A DNA stretch of 40,500 bases from Diphasiastrum complanatum (lineage: Eukaryota > Streptophyta > Lycopodiopsida > Lycopodiales > Lycopodiaceae): NCBI GenBank assembly GCA_029204225.1, contig CM055105.1, forward strand, positions 14,599,221 to 14,639,720, given 5' to 3'. Position 1 is the stretch's first letter; each line of letters opens with the position of its first letter. This document shows, piece by piece, positions 7,541-18,460 of this stretch. The notes under the pieces were generated by a model that saw only the letters and a list, made by a program, of their open reading frames with translations, was not told the origin of the DNA and made no database searches. A program made the translations under genes and the position numbers.

Positions 7541-10348
7541 GAGTGTAGACAGATACTACTGACCTACATTTTAATTTGTTTAAGGCATTCAACAAGAATG
7601 AGGCATTGTGCGGAATAGGAGTAAACAGTTATATTGTGATCCATTAGGAACAAATATGAGGTACTCCAGTACTTGGTGGAATAGATATGTGTATATCAGG
7701 TATTGGAAATCCAAATGGAGTTTTAGATCTCTAGATTATTAGATAATGTGTTTAAAGACCTTCTTGAAGGAATTGAATTCCTTGTACCATTTTGGGTATA
7801 GATATTGGATATCTATTGGTATATACTTCAACTGTTTGGAATTTTCTTTTATGGGAGAATTCAATGGTTGGAAGTATTTTTTGGAAATGGTTGAAGATCG
7901 GATCCTATGTTTGGTTATAGGATGGTCAGATAATCTTTTTGATTTTTTGTTGTGCAGATCTAAAAGCAAAGAACTTTTTTGGAGAGAAAAGTGATGGTAT
8001 GGAACATTAGTGATTTCAAAGGGAAATTCTTGTGCGAGAATGATTTGTAGACCAGTTGTTCGTATCTATATTATTTTGGTAATGCTAACAGTTGAAACCA
8101 TTGGTTAAACTGGTTTAGGGTATTTGGAGAAGTTATGAGATATAGATCTGGATCCCTAAATGGTATCTCATAAATTTCAAATCAGAAACCCTTAAAAGCT
8201 ATTTCTCTTTTAATTTAAACCTCTACTTTTTAGAAATTTCTTTTATATGAGACAATTTGGATTGAGATTCATATAATTCCTTCCAGTGTAGAACTATATT
8301 CTGAAGGACTATTAAAGCTATATGATAGGCTTTTATTTCAATTTTGTGAATATAGCTAAGAATCAATTGATGTTTTCAACTGATTAAATGAAATTTAGAC
8401 TTCCTGAGCCCAAATGATTATCTTTATATGATAGTTGATGTTGAGAGTAATATTTCTATCACTCGAGATAAGATATTTTATATGATTTTGAGAAAAAAGT
8501 CGGGTTTGTAATAGTATTGAATACTCCTTAGTGACTTTTTCGAATCTTTGATATCTTATACGTTGTCTCTGGTGAACTTTTTAATCAAAATTTTGGAATA
8601 TTTTTTAAAAGGGGGAGAAGAAAATGATAGAAAGACTTTTACTGAATCAACTAGTTGCATAGGTTTCTTTTGTGGAATCCAGTATGTGTGCAATGGTGGA
8701 ACTATCCAATGGGAATAGAGGAAATATCTAGTGATTGTTTTGAATAATCTGGAACTAAAGGTGTTTTGGGAGTGTTGAGTTGTTAGATATTCATGATTAT
8801 GGATAGTGGTGGTAAAGATTAACTGAAGATTCCACTGATTGGATCAGATGGAATAAAGTTTTAATCTTAACCTTATATCCAAAGATGTCTATATAAGTCG
8901 GCCTAATCCTGGTTTGTACACTAAGATCTGAAGTAGGTTGATTGGATGAAGAAATTATATTTGTAAAAGTATGATGGTTGGAAAACTTGTGATGTGGAAT
9001 TATTCACTTCGGAGATTTCCCAGATATGTTATTTACTCAAGAAAAATAGAATCTTCTGTAGCTGAGTCACAAGATTCTCAGTGTGATATGTGAGTAACAT
9101 ATTCGGATTCTAGAGGAATCTCCCAGGTAAGGACAATGTGTTTATGTGTTGGGTCATAGTGAGATTATTCTCGTATGTGCACGATTAATCTTGTTTGGAT
9201 CTATTGTGTCTTCCTAATTACTAAGGTTATCTGGCACACTACCTAGGCATTAAATGTAGACATATGATCAAGTATTATTGAAACAGATACTTGCAGAGTT
9301 AACAAATCTGTTCTGATACATCTATTGATTAACTTAAAAGTGATTTGGATGTGGATCTAAATGTGGTGTTATACTAGTATAATTGAATTCTTCACCTAGA
9401 CATTTAAGATTTCTAAATCATGGGCAATTAACTTGAGTAGTTGATTTACTCATGTTGAAGTTAATTGGTAAAATGAACAGTGTGAAGAGAATTCACAGGA
9501 AAATATGTTTTTTGTGTGTATTGCTTGTAAGACACATAATTTATGAGTCATTTGGATTCTTCAAGAAATTGTGTGCATAGGGTATACAGAATTCTTGTGT
9601 CAGTATTTCTCAGTTGAGGAATAGACTTGATTCATTAGTGATAGTATCCCTGAGAGCTCAATTGGATACCGGATCCTAATGGTTCCAAGAATGGTAAACT
9701 GAATTTAGTTGAAATTCAGTAGAATTTTGTACTGTCTAGATATTATTCTAGGTAATTGTATAAATTTTATGTTATTAAAGACAAATGTAGTAATGGTCTT
9801 TAATTACTTGGTTGATTGTAGAATTTGGAACTCATAATCTGGCTAAGAATCAGTTGGAAAAAATATTCTTGAAATTCAGTAATTTTTCCTTGAGGAAAAG
9901 ATTTTAAAGTGTTTCTTATATCTCCTGAGTGGTATGTTAGGCATCTGGTATTTTAGAATATTTGGATATTTTAATAATAATTGTACCAAGAAGTATTATT
10001 TTCTACAAGAAATTGTGGATAAGTTTTAGACTATAATTAAAATGGAATTTTTTCAGCTTTTGGATTTGATTTCTGAAATTAAGTAAAGTCACCCAGTCTT
10101 TCATGTAATTTGGATTATATGAAGGTGATTTGGATAAGATCAACCTATTTGGAGGATTTATAGCTTAGTGTATCTTTGGGATTTAAGCTATTATTCTTGA
10201 GTAGAGACAAGCAATTGAAAATTTGTTGCATCTCCGAGTACTTATACAGATGGAAAAGATCAGACTAAGAATAATGATTCGTGGGTAAGACTTGTAAGCT
10301 TAAGAAATAATTTCATGTTTTTTTTTTCCTGTTTTGAGAACAGAACTT
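7541..10348. mobile_element. Decayed interior of an LTR retrotransposon, no surviving ORF
   Basis: About 2.8 kb of AT-rich, C-poor plus-strand sequence in which I see no long reading frame on either strand and no legible protein motif. It leads directly into a polypurine tract and LTR at 10349-10934, so it most likely is the rotted interior of that element. A second purine run, AAAAGGGGGAGAAGAAAATG (about 8604-8623), resembles a central polypurine tract. The assignment is inference from position. Confidence 0.4.
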
Positions 10349-10365
10349 GTTTAAGGGAGGAAGAA
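10349..10365 (+). other. Polypurine tract
   Basis: TTTAAGGGAGGAAGAA stands directly before TGTTACTGCC, the start of an LTR. This is the standard site for priming plus-strand DNA synthesis of an LTR retrotransposon. It fixes the element orientation as plus. Confidence 0.6.
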
Positions 10366-10934
10366 TGTTACTGCCATATTCAGCAAAGGACATGGAATAG
10401 TCCTAATATGGTACACCGCCCTCCAATGTTCGAGATTATTGGTCACGCCTAGATTTTATTCCACATCGAGGCCTGCTGGTGACTAATGACCTTAAGAGGA
10501 CCTAGACACTCTAATTGAGACATATGGAGTAGTGCATGTACATGTGACAAATATAGGTAGAAGAAATGCATGAAGAGTTGTGATCTATTTATAGTTGACT
10601 TGCATGGGGATTGCATGGGCTCATTCACAAGATCCTACTCTCTATATATTGAGGTAGAGATTATCTCGTTGACGACTATGGTCTAGGTTACCAGTTGAGC
10701 TCTTCTCCTCTTACTATCACATGGCATGGCATGAGGGCTAGATCCAAGAGGGAACTCTAGGAGGGATCTAGGATTGTTTGGGTGGTTTTGCTCCATAGTC
10801 TCTCTTGTTGTGTTTTTTCATATCCTCATCTTAGGGGTATTCCCTAGTGGTCTATACATTTAGATCCATAAAATAAGATATAATTATCTGAGAGATCTTT
10901 TGGACTTCTCCCTCTGTATTGCAACTTTCCAACA
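10366..10934 (+). mobile_element. 3' LTR of an old retrotransposon (distinct family)
   Basis: The LTR is 569 bp, begins TGTTACTGCC after a polypurine tract and ends TTTCCAACA, giving TG...CA termini with TGTT/AACA inversion. It contains TATA-like sequences (CTATTTATAG near 10587, TCTATATATTG near 10643). No matching 5' LTR was found in the window, so it is either a truncated element or its partner has decayed beyond recognition. It is unrelated to the 1.24-kb LTRs further right. Confidence 0.55.
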
Positions 10935-11730
10935 TCAGAGTGAATCACGTCCAATATCCTTGCAAGTGATTGTGCTTGCTCCCATTCACTTATGTTTGAT
11001 GGATATAAAAACTGAAGAATAAATAATTTTTATAATTGATGGTATTCTATGAAGATTTTAAATAAAAAGAGTCCTATAATAGCAACAAAGTGCAAACATT
11101 TTATTATACTTACAATTATATTTTTGATGATTATGATTGACATGTTGTACTTTTATTTATGATTGCATGTAAACATGTTGTACCAATACATCTGATATTG
11201 AATGTCCTCCAAGAACTCCAAAATCCTTGCTTTCCAATAATTTTTGTATGTCATGTTTGCTCTTTTCTTCAATCGAAAATTGCTCTTTGATGATGGATGC
11301 AACAACACCCATGAATTTTTTGTATACCTTGTCAAAATTCACTTATCAACTTCATTTTTCTCATTATGAAGTATCACAGAGTCAATTGTAGATCTTGGTC
11401 TCCTTGCCATTGTTATTGCCAAAGCTTGGACGCAAAAATCTCTTATGAATAATATTCAATTTATTTTTTCATCACATTTATTCCCACAAGAAAATTATAG
11501 TAGCAACTTTATGTTACTACGCATACTACCATTCCGTAAGTATAACTACTCTAGTTAAAAAATTTCTTTAATCATAACCAACATAGTTAGACAAATTTAA
11601 CCTGAGGTATTGACATCGGGTAGATTAGCACGTACTAGGCAAGAAAAGCCAACAAATGGAATACATCCATGCTGCCCAACGACAATTTCAAAGTTTGCTA
11701 TAATATATTTTAATTTTCCAATTTATTTGA
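10935..11730. other. AT-rich stretch, no gene recognised
   Basis: Two overlapping minus-strand open stretches of about 60 codons at 11153-11342 have no recognisable motif and lie in strongly AT-rich DNA. No RNA gene or repeat boundary is visible. Probably decayed repeat sequence. Confidence 0.4.
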
Positions 11731-11836
11731 GCTATGTTACGTAGATTTGAAATGTGTGCATTTTTATTAAATCTAGAGAAAAAAAATTAAAGTATCTGTA
11801 CAAAGGGTCATTTTTTATTTTGGAATTCCTCTAATG
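11731..11836 (+). mobile_element. Fragment of the MITE-like element (right end only)
   Basis: It matches 39855-39990: GTTACGTAGATTT, the A-rich middle, CAAAGGGTC, then GGAATTCCTCTAATG corresponds to the right terminal inverted repeat there (GAACTCCTCTAATG). The left half is missing. It shows that the element is dispersed and not unique to the CACTA intron. Confidence 0.5.
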
Positions 11837-11884
11837 TTAGAAGACCAGCAAGCCTAGAGCATTAAAGCAACTGATAAGATGGCT

Positions 11885-12617
11885 AAAAAAATTCCTAGCA
11901 GGGAGAATGTATGGTGTGCGATCTATATTGGAAATCAGACCATAAACGAGTGGCCATAAAAAGGCATATGATGAATAATTATTGTCATATATGCAATTCT
12001 TCTGGATATGAGACAACTTCTGGTTCATTTAATCTTCAGGTTATCAACAAAAATATGCTAAATTCCAATATAGAAATAATCCAAAGGCACCTGATGGAAA
12101 GGCCAATGGTCTTGGATTTTCGAAATGATTAGCTTTGCCAGCTCCTCTAGTACAACATGCTCCTCCAACATATATAATGGAACCCGATTAATCTTCGGTT
12201 GGTAATGACCAATGAAGTTATAATACTAATCAAGATGTTCGTTCTTTAGAGCAATACGCTATCTATGTTGTTGCACAACAAAACAGTCTAGACAGTGGGA
12301 TAGAACACCACTTGGATTCTTCAGATGTGGAAAAAATCACAGAATTGTTGAATGTTCGAATAAAGACTAGTTTAATCCAATTTTTGTTGGGAGTATGGAT
12401 ATGGCCAATACTATAAGGACTGCCCCGCAAGACCAAAACCACTACCGGTACTACTCATGTAAATATGATTACAATCAAGCAAAGATCAACAACACAACCT
12501 TTTGAACCAAGTGCACAAGGTATGGTTGTCACACAAGCTTAGAAACAGAAATGAGTTGTTGTTGATCCAACACTTGTAGAAGCTGTACCAATTACTGCTC
12601 TACCTACCTCATCAAGT
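11885..12617 (+). pseudogene. Decayed retrotransposon gag-like region
   Basis: There is no intact frame. Near 12310-12345 one frame reads F-R-C-G-K-N-H-R-I-V-E-C, and near 12385-12440 another gives C-W-E-Y-G-Y-G-Q-Y-Y-K-D-C-P. Both look like damaged CCHC zinc knuckles of a gag nucleocapsid. A third Cys pair (C-H-I-C-N-S) lies near 11985. Several frameshifts and stops separate them. The right edge is cut sharply at 12618 by LARD sequence. Assignment to gag is tentative. Confidence 0.35.
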
Positions 12618-12961
12618 TCAGGAGCTCAAAGGAGTTCCAAAGTCGAAAGTCAGAAGCGACAGGGGCGAACATTTCAAAGAAAGGCCTCTGTCACCAGTTA
12701 ATAAGGTTCTCGGGTTTTACGAAAGCGATATCAAATCTACGCTTTTCCCAGACAAAGATATATTTTCAAGTTATGTAATTTTTCAGTACAAAGAGCTGAG
12801 CCTCCGACTTGTGGTGTGCCAGTTTCAATGTTAATAAAAAGTGGCCAGTAAATTGAGTACTGTGCCAAGTAGCTTAAATGTATAGTTATTTTAATTGGGA
12901 GACACCTTTACTTTAATCTGACATCTGATGAGGACATCAGATTCTATAAAGGTGGGGTGGA
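12618..12961 (+). mobile_element. LARD internal region, 3' end only, with PPT
   Basis: It begins abruptly at GGAGCTCAAAGGAGTTCC, matching the internal region at 19450, and runs to the polypurine tract AAAGGTGGGGTGGA (12948-12961) directly before LTR1. The 5' part of this internal region is missing, so it is the leftmost surviving piece of the LARD array. A hairpin, ATCTGATG-AGGA-CATCAGAT, lies just upstream of the PPT (about 12922-12941). Confidence 0.85.
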
Positions 12962-14199
12962 TGTTGTAAAGCTACCTTTACAAGCTTTACTTCCGACGCC
13001 ATCGGCGCCAGCTATGTCCCCGGCGCCAGCAGCGCCCCTGCCGCTCATGGCGCCAACGGCGCCGGCGCCGCTCCCGGCGCCACTGTGACCAGAATCCAGC
13101 CGGCGCCAAGTTCCTATGGCTGAAAATCTTTGATCGGTTCTAGCGAAGTCCAGAGAGCTCAGATCGATGTGCAATCACCTCACACGATCTAGGCATGATT
13201 AAAGGAAGCCTGGGGATCAATAAAATCTAGAGAGAGAAAATGACTTTCTAGAAAGAGAAAATCCTAGAGAGAGAGAAAAACGTGCTTTACCAGCTTGGGT
13301 AGAGTGCTTGGTATGAGGGGGGGTGCCGAATCACACCAATACTATAGGGGAGTGCGGGTTGCGACTCAGGGCGAGCTCCAACCAAGTCTCAGCCTCCCTT
13401 GCTGGAATGTTGTCATGGCTCTCGCCTTGGCATGCTAGCGCCCCGGAGACTAGGGTCGGTCACACACTTGAAATGTAACCTTCTCAGATTCATCAATAAA
13501 GTGGGATTTTTCTCAAACTGACTCTGATTACCTTCTGGGTTTCAATTTTCGGTAAAAGCGCCAGTTGTAAGGCCGCTTCAAAATTTTTTAAGTTGGCACA
13601 TAGCTGAGGGTCGTATCCCGGAACGCTAGCGGTATGCTGTCGGGACCACTCGGTCCGTGGCGCCAGAGGTATGTTGTCGGGCCATTTGGTTCAGGAACTG
13701 GTTGTTTCCATATCTGTCGCGGCTTGTGGTTCTGAGTGTTCCTTGCATGAACGTGAATGGCTTAAGCTCTTGGGGAGCGGGCTCTAACCTGTCGGCTGAG
13801 TTGGATGGCTTGCTTGGGTGGAAGTTACCTGTTTATGGCTGTCCAGTCTGGCGTGGCGCCAGGTTGGCTTCCAGCGCTCGTGACGAAGCTTTCAGTTGGT
13901 GAAGTCTGATGCAAGTCAAACCACTTGCTTGGTTTGGATGTTACTCGTTTGTAACGAAGCTTCGAACTGGTTAAGTTTGATGTACGTCTTGCTTGGAGGG
14001 AAGTCACCCACATCGGGACCCCCGATCTGGCACGACGCCAGGTTGGATCTCAATGTTGGTTTTCGGAACTTCAAGTTGGTTAAGTCTGAGCGTTGTTGGC
14101 GAGTTGGCTCTTTGTATGGCAAGTGGGTTTGGATGGCAAGAGTCGGAGGCTGGGAAGCTAAGTCGTGGTTCCCGACTCCCTTTGGGATGCCTGCGCTAC
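12962..14199 (+). mobile_element. LARD family LTR1
   Basis: About 1.24 kb. It starts TGTTGTAAAGCTACC after a PPT and ends GCGCTAC next to a damaged PBS (TGTATCAAAGG). The order of landmarks is common to all copies. First come GGCGCC-rich clusters at +30 to +150, then GAGA/TCTAGA repeats, ACTATAGGGGAGTG (possible core promoter) and CAATAAAG (poly(A) signal, about +530). Last come three modules with the core AGTTGGTTAAGT(C/T)TGAT in the last 450 bp. It encodes no protein. Confidence 0.9.
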
Positions 14200-15135
14200 T
14201 TGTATCAAAGGTGACTGGCCGGTCAGTTATGCGGATCTCACGGAAATGGCCACTATTCGGGGTTCATCAAGACAACTGTTGTGCAAGGTGCTGCCCACAG
14301 TGTAAGCACGGGTGCGTCCACGATCGGGGTGGTCGGCAGAACGGGGGACTTGATTAGGCAAGCTGCTGCCCTTGAGGTGTAAGCACGGTCAGTTCTCGCG
14401 GTTCGGGCTTGGCGCTGTCTGCACGTAGGACAGATGAGGCAGTGTTCTGCCATTAGGTTGGCGTAAGCACAGTCTGTGCCTTGTGGGCTGCGGGGTGACA
14501 CATTCGAACTGTACGGGTTAGCCACATTTGGGCTGATTCAAAGAGCTACTTCAAGCTAAGTGAGAGGTGCATTGCGGACTACTTAATCTTTGCCTATCTC
14601 AAAGAGCCAAGATGGAGAAGTATCAAGATCAGGCAGGGACAAGGAGAGAAATCAAGGTGCAGAAGCAACAAGGCACGGAGGGGACCGTAAAGTGGGCAAT
14701 CAAACGATAAATCCTTCGGCTCAGGGAGCCTTGATACCTGTGTAGAACTGAACAAATCTGGGAGCTCAACACAAAGTGCATCAAGGACAAATCAGGAGCT
14801 CAAAGGAGTTCCAAAGTCAAAAGTCAGAAGCGACAGGGGCGAACATTTCAAAGAAAGGCCTCTGTCACCAGTTAATAAGGTTCTCGGGTTTTACGAAAGC
14901 GATATCAAATCTACGCTTTTCCCAGACAAAGATATATTTTCAAGTTATGTAATTTTTCAGTACAAAAAGTCGAGCCTCCGACTTGTGGTGTGCCAGCTCC
15001 AATGTTAATAAAAAGTGGCCAGTAAATTGAGTACTGTGCCAAGTAGCTTAAATGTATAGTTATTTTAATTGGGAGACACCTTTACTTTAATCTGACATCT
15101 GATGAGGACATCAGATTTCATAAAGGTGGGGTGGA
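14200..15135 (+). mobile_element. LARD internal region, internally deleted
   Basis: Leader sequence with GTGCTGCC...GTAAGCAC hairpins runs to about 14522. It then jumps directly to sequence equivalent to 19169 (TTTGGGCTGATTCAAAGAG), omitting about 1.6 kb that the copy at 17203-19791 has. It ends in a PPT at 15122-15135. There is no retroviral enzyme coding. The deletion shows that the middle is dispensable for surviving as a repeat but gives no information on activity. Confidence 0.85.
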
Positions 15136-15958
15136 TGTTGTAAAGCTACCTTAACAATCTTTACATCCGGCACCATAGGCGCCAGCTATGTCCACGGCGC
15201 CAGCAGCGCCCCCGTCGCTCCCGGCGCCACTGTGACTAGAATCCAGCCGGCGCCAAGTTCCTATGGCTAAAAATTTTTGATCGGTTCTAGCGGAGTCCAG
15301 AGAGCTCAGATCGATGTGCAATCACCTCACACGATCTAGGCATGATTAAAGGAAGCCTGGGGATCAGTAAAATCTAGAGAGAGAAAATGACTTTCTAGAA
15401 AGAGAAAATCCTATAGAAAGAGAAACGTGCTTTACCAGCTTGGGTAGAGTGCTTGGTATGGGGGGGGGTGCCAAATCACACGAATACTATAGGGGAGTGT
15501 GGGTTGCGACTCAGGGCGAGCTCCAACCAAGTCTCAGCCTCCCTTGCTGGAATGTTGTCATGGCTCTCGCCTTGGCATGCTAGCGCCCCGGAGACTAGGG
15601 TCGATCACACACTTGAAATGTAACCTTCTCAGATTTATCAATAAAGTGGGATTTTCCTCAAACTGACTCTGATTACATTCTGGGTTTTTAGTGTTCGGTA
15701 AAAGCGCCAGTTGTAAGGCCGCTTCCAAATTTTTAAGTTGGCACATACTTGAGGGTCGTATCCCGGGACGCCAGCGATATGCCGTCGGGACCATTCGGTC
15801 CGTGGCGCCAGCGGTATGCTGTCGGGACCATTAGGTCCATTAACTGGTTGTTTCCATATCTGTTGCGGCTTGTGGTTCTGAGTGTCCCTTGCATGAACGT
15901 GAATGTGTTAAGCTCTTGGGGAACGGGCTCTAACCTGTCGGTTGAGTTGGATGGCTTA
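15136..15958 (+). mobile_element. LARD LTR2, left part (interrupted by nested element)
   Basis: It starts TGTTGTAAAGCTACC after a PPT and runs in register with LTR1 to GGATGGCTTA, where another full element begins. The remainder of this LTR resumes at 21035 with GCTTGCTTGGGTGG. The last five bases, GCTTA (15954-15958), are one copy of the target-site duplication of the nested element. Confidence 0.9.
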
Positions 15959-17202
15959 TGTTGTAAAGCTACCTTTACAAGCTTTACTTCCGGCGCCATC
16001 GACGCCAGCTATGTCCCCGGCGCCAGCAGCGCCCCTGCTGCTCCCGGCGCCAACGGCGCCGGCGCCGCTCCCGGCGCCACTGTTACCAGAATCCATCCGG
16101 CGCCAAGTTCCTATGGCTGAAAATCTTTGATCGGTTCTAGCGAAGTCCAGAAAGCTCAGATCGATGTGCAATCACCTCACACGATCTAGGCATGATTAAA
16201 GGAAGCCTGGGGATCAATAAAATCTAGAGAGAGAAAATGACTTTCTAAAAAGAGAAAATCCTAGAGAGAGAGAAACGTGCTTTACCAGCTTGTTAGAGTG
16301 CTTGGTATGAGGGGGGTGCCGAATCACACCAATACTATAGGGGAGTGCGGGTTGCGACTCAGGGCGAGCTACAACCAAGTCTCAGCCTCCCTTGCTGGAA
16401 TGTTGTCATGGCTCTCGCCTTGGCATGTTAGCGCCCTGGAGACTAGGGTCGGTCACACACTTGAAAATGTAACCTTCTCAGATTTATCAATAAAGTGGGA
16501 CTTTCCTCAAACTGACTCTGATTACCTTCTGGGTTTCAGTGTTCGGTAAAAGCGCCAGTTGTAAGGCCGCTTTCAAAATTTTTAACTTGGCACATAGCTG
16601 AGGGTCGTATCCCGGGACGCCAGCGGTATGCCGTCGGGACCATTCGGTCCGTGGTGCTAGCGGTATGCTGTCGGGACCATTTGGTCCAGGAACTGGTTGT
16701 TTCCATATCTGTCGCGGCTTGTGGTTCTGAGTATTCCTTGCATGAACGTGAATGGGTTAAGCTCTTGGGGAACGGGCTCTAACCTGTCGGCTGAGTTGGA
16801 TGGCTTGCTTGGGTGGATGTTACCTGTTTATGGTTGTCCAGTCTGGCATGGCGCCAGGTTGGCTTCCAGCGCTCGTGACGAAGCGTTCAGTTGGTTAAGT
16901 CTGATGTAAGTCAGACCGCTTGCTTGGAATGGATGTTACTCGTTTGTAACGAAGCTTCGAGTTGGTTAAGTTTGATGTATGTCGGGCGGCTTGCTTGGAG
17001 GGAAGTCACCCACGTCGGGACCCCCGATCTGGCATGGCGCCAGGTTGGATCTCAATGTTGGTTTTCGGAACTTCAAGTTAGTTAAGTCTGATCGTTGTTG
17101 GCGAGTTGGCTGCTTGTATGTAAAGTGGGTTTGGATGGCAAGAGTTGAAGGCTGGGAGGCTAAGTCGTGGTTCCCGGCTCCCTTTGGGATGCCTGCGCTA
17201 CA
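15959..17202 (+). mobile_element. 5' LTR of element B
   Basis: TGTTGTAAAG...GCGCTACA. It carries the GGCGCC cluster (15990-16105), GAGA-rich stretch (16221-16275), CTATAGGGG near 16335 and AATAAAG near 16489. The tail modules contain AGTTGGTTAAGT near 16888 and 16960 and a variant near 17077. A short stem GTCTGA-TGTAAG-TCAGAC lies at about 16899-16916. Confidence 0.92.
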
Positions 17203-17204
17203 TG

Positions 17205-17216
17205 TGGTATCAGAGC
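17205..17216 (+). other. Primer-binding site, initiator tRNA-Met
   Basis: TGGTATCAGAGC lies two bases after the LTR end. It is complementary to the 3' end of plant initiator tRNA-Met, the usual primer for plant Ty1-copia and many Ty3 elements. The same site is TGGTATCAGAGG at 29362-29373 and TGGTATCAAAGG on the minus strand at 26030-26019. Confidence 0.9.
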
Positions 17217-17292
17217 CGACTGGCCGGTCAGCTATGCGGATCTCACGGAAATGGCCACGGTTTGGGGTTCATCAAGACAACTGTTGTGCAAG

Positions 17293-17678
17293 GTGCTGCC
17301 CACAGTGTAAGCACTTGTGCGTCCACGGTCGGGGTGGTCGGCAGAACAGGGAACTTGATGAGTCAAAGTGCTGCCCTCGAGGTGTAAGCACCGTCAGTTC
17401 TCGCGGTTCGGGCCTGGCGCTGTCTGCACGTAGGACGGATGAGGCAAAGTGCTGCCTAGGGAGGTGAAAGCACAGTCTGTACCTTGTGGAGTGCGGGGCG
17501 ACATATTCGAACTGTACGGGTTAACCATTGATACAGAGATGCTGCTCGAATTCGGGTGTAAAGCACGGGGGGTTAGCTGCCGGTGCGAGATAGCTGCCGA
17601 TCGTTTAGTTATAAGGGCTATCGACCAAAAAGTGGTGGGGCGTGACTGAGGCAATGTGCTGCTTAATGGTGAAAGCAC
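17293..17678 (+). other. Leader hairpin series GTGCT...AGCAC
   Basis: Five short inverted repeats follow one another: 17293-17314, 17368-17391, 17449-17473, 17540-17565 (TGCT/AGCA) and 17656-17678. Each has GTGCTGC at the left and (G)TAAGCAC or AAAGCAC at the right with 12-16 nt between. They lie within 480 nt of the PBS, where packaging and dimerisation signals of retroelement RNA normally sit. The function is inferred. Confidence 0.55.
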
Positions 17679-17960
17679 GGATAGTTGGAGGGGTGTCCTA
17701 TGTGGGCTGATTCCGTGATCGATTTGTATGGGCGCGGCCAGGCAAAGGTCCGTTGGCAGGACCATCTCAAAGGGGGACCTTGTCTTTGTTACTTGTTAGT
17801 AAACCTGCTTGAGTGTCTTACTTGTACGTATTCGTGGTGAGTCTTAGTACTCGTGCTTTGCCTGGTTTGCATGATTGCTTGTGATACAAGGAGCTGATGG
17901 CTCGAGAAGGAACCTTTTCTTTTGAAGGCTGATACCATCAAACAAAGAGGACTACATAAT

Positions 17961-18460
17961 CTGTGGGGCGGATTTGCAGTTCAAGTACTCACACGTGAAC
18001 GACAACGAAACGACTCAATGTTTGCAAAGGATGGATGGCTAGCCTGTTTCTTGGGTTAGTTTCATTTGCGACAACGCCCACCAGACGCAAGCAGGAAGTC
18101 AAAAGTTGGAAAGGGCCATTTCAGGGGAGATCTTCTATGGAGCAGTTGGTCTTCATTTTGAGACGGCCACCTTCGGAACTGAAACTCACTGAGCATGGGC
18201 GATATCCAAAATCTGTGCGACGGATTTGCAGTTCAAGTACTCGCACGTGAACGACAACGAAATGACTCAATGTTTGCAACGGATGGATGGCTAGCCTGTT
18301 TCTTGGGTTAGTTTCATTCGCGACAATGCCCACTAGACGCAAGCAGGAAGTCAAAAGTTGGAAAGGGCAATTTCAGGGGAGATCTTCTATAGCAGTTGGT
18401 CTTCATTTTGGGACGGCCACCTTCGGAACTGAAACTCACTGAGCATGGGTGATATCCAGT
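17961..18460 (+). repeat. 252-bp tandem duplication inside element B
   Basis: Two adjacent copies start at about 17961 (CTGTGGGGCGGATTTGCAG) and 18213 (CTGTGCGACGGATTTGCAG) and run through CACTGAGCATGGG(C/T)GATATCCA. The other internal regions (24640-24900 minus strand, 30118-30365) have it once, so it is specific to this copy. Confidence 0.85.

Noticed and set aside
7739-7994. Opposing 76- and 82-codon frames
   Set aside because: Both are in AT-rich decayed sequence with no motif and they overlap each other on opposite strands.
10931-10945. Possible PBS (ATCAGAG) after the LTR end at 10934
   Set aside because: Only TCAGAG of TGGTATCAGAGC is present, without the expected TGGTA, and the PPT on the left shows this is the 3' LTR. 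Treated as chance.
12944-13174. Minus-strand Gly/Ala-rich frames over each LTR start (also near 15956, 19774, 23097, 27000)
   Set aside because: They are translations of the GGCGCC cluster in the LTR, recurring in every copy at the same place. Low complexity with no coding evidence.
13896-14357. Frames of 100-160 codons in LTR tails and leader (also 16979-17467, 21194-21573, 28289-28669, 29136-29624)
   Set aside because: They cross the LTR end and PBS, overlap each other in several frames and change with each indel. They are by-products of GC-richer non-coding DNA.
17205-17216. tRNA gene at the TGGTATCAGAGC sites
   Set aside because: The sites are only 12 bases, follow LTR ends, and have no cloverleaf around them. 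They are primer-binding sites.
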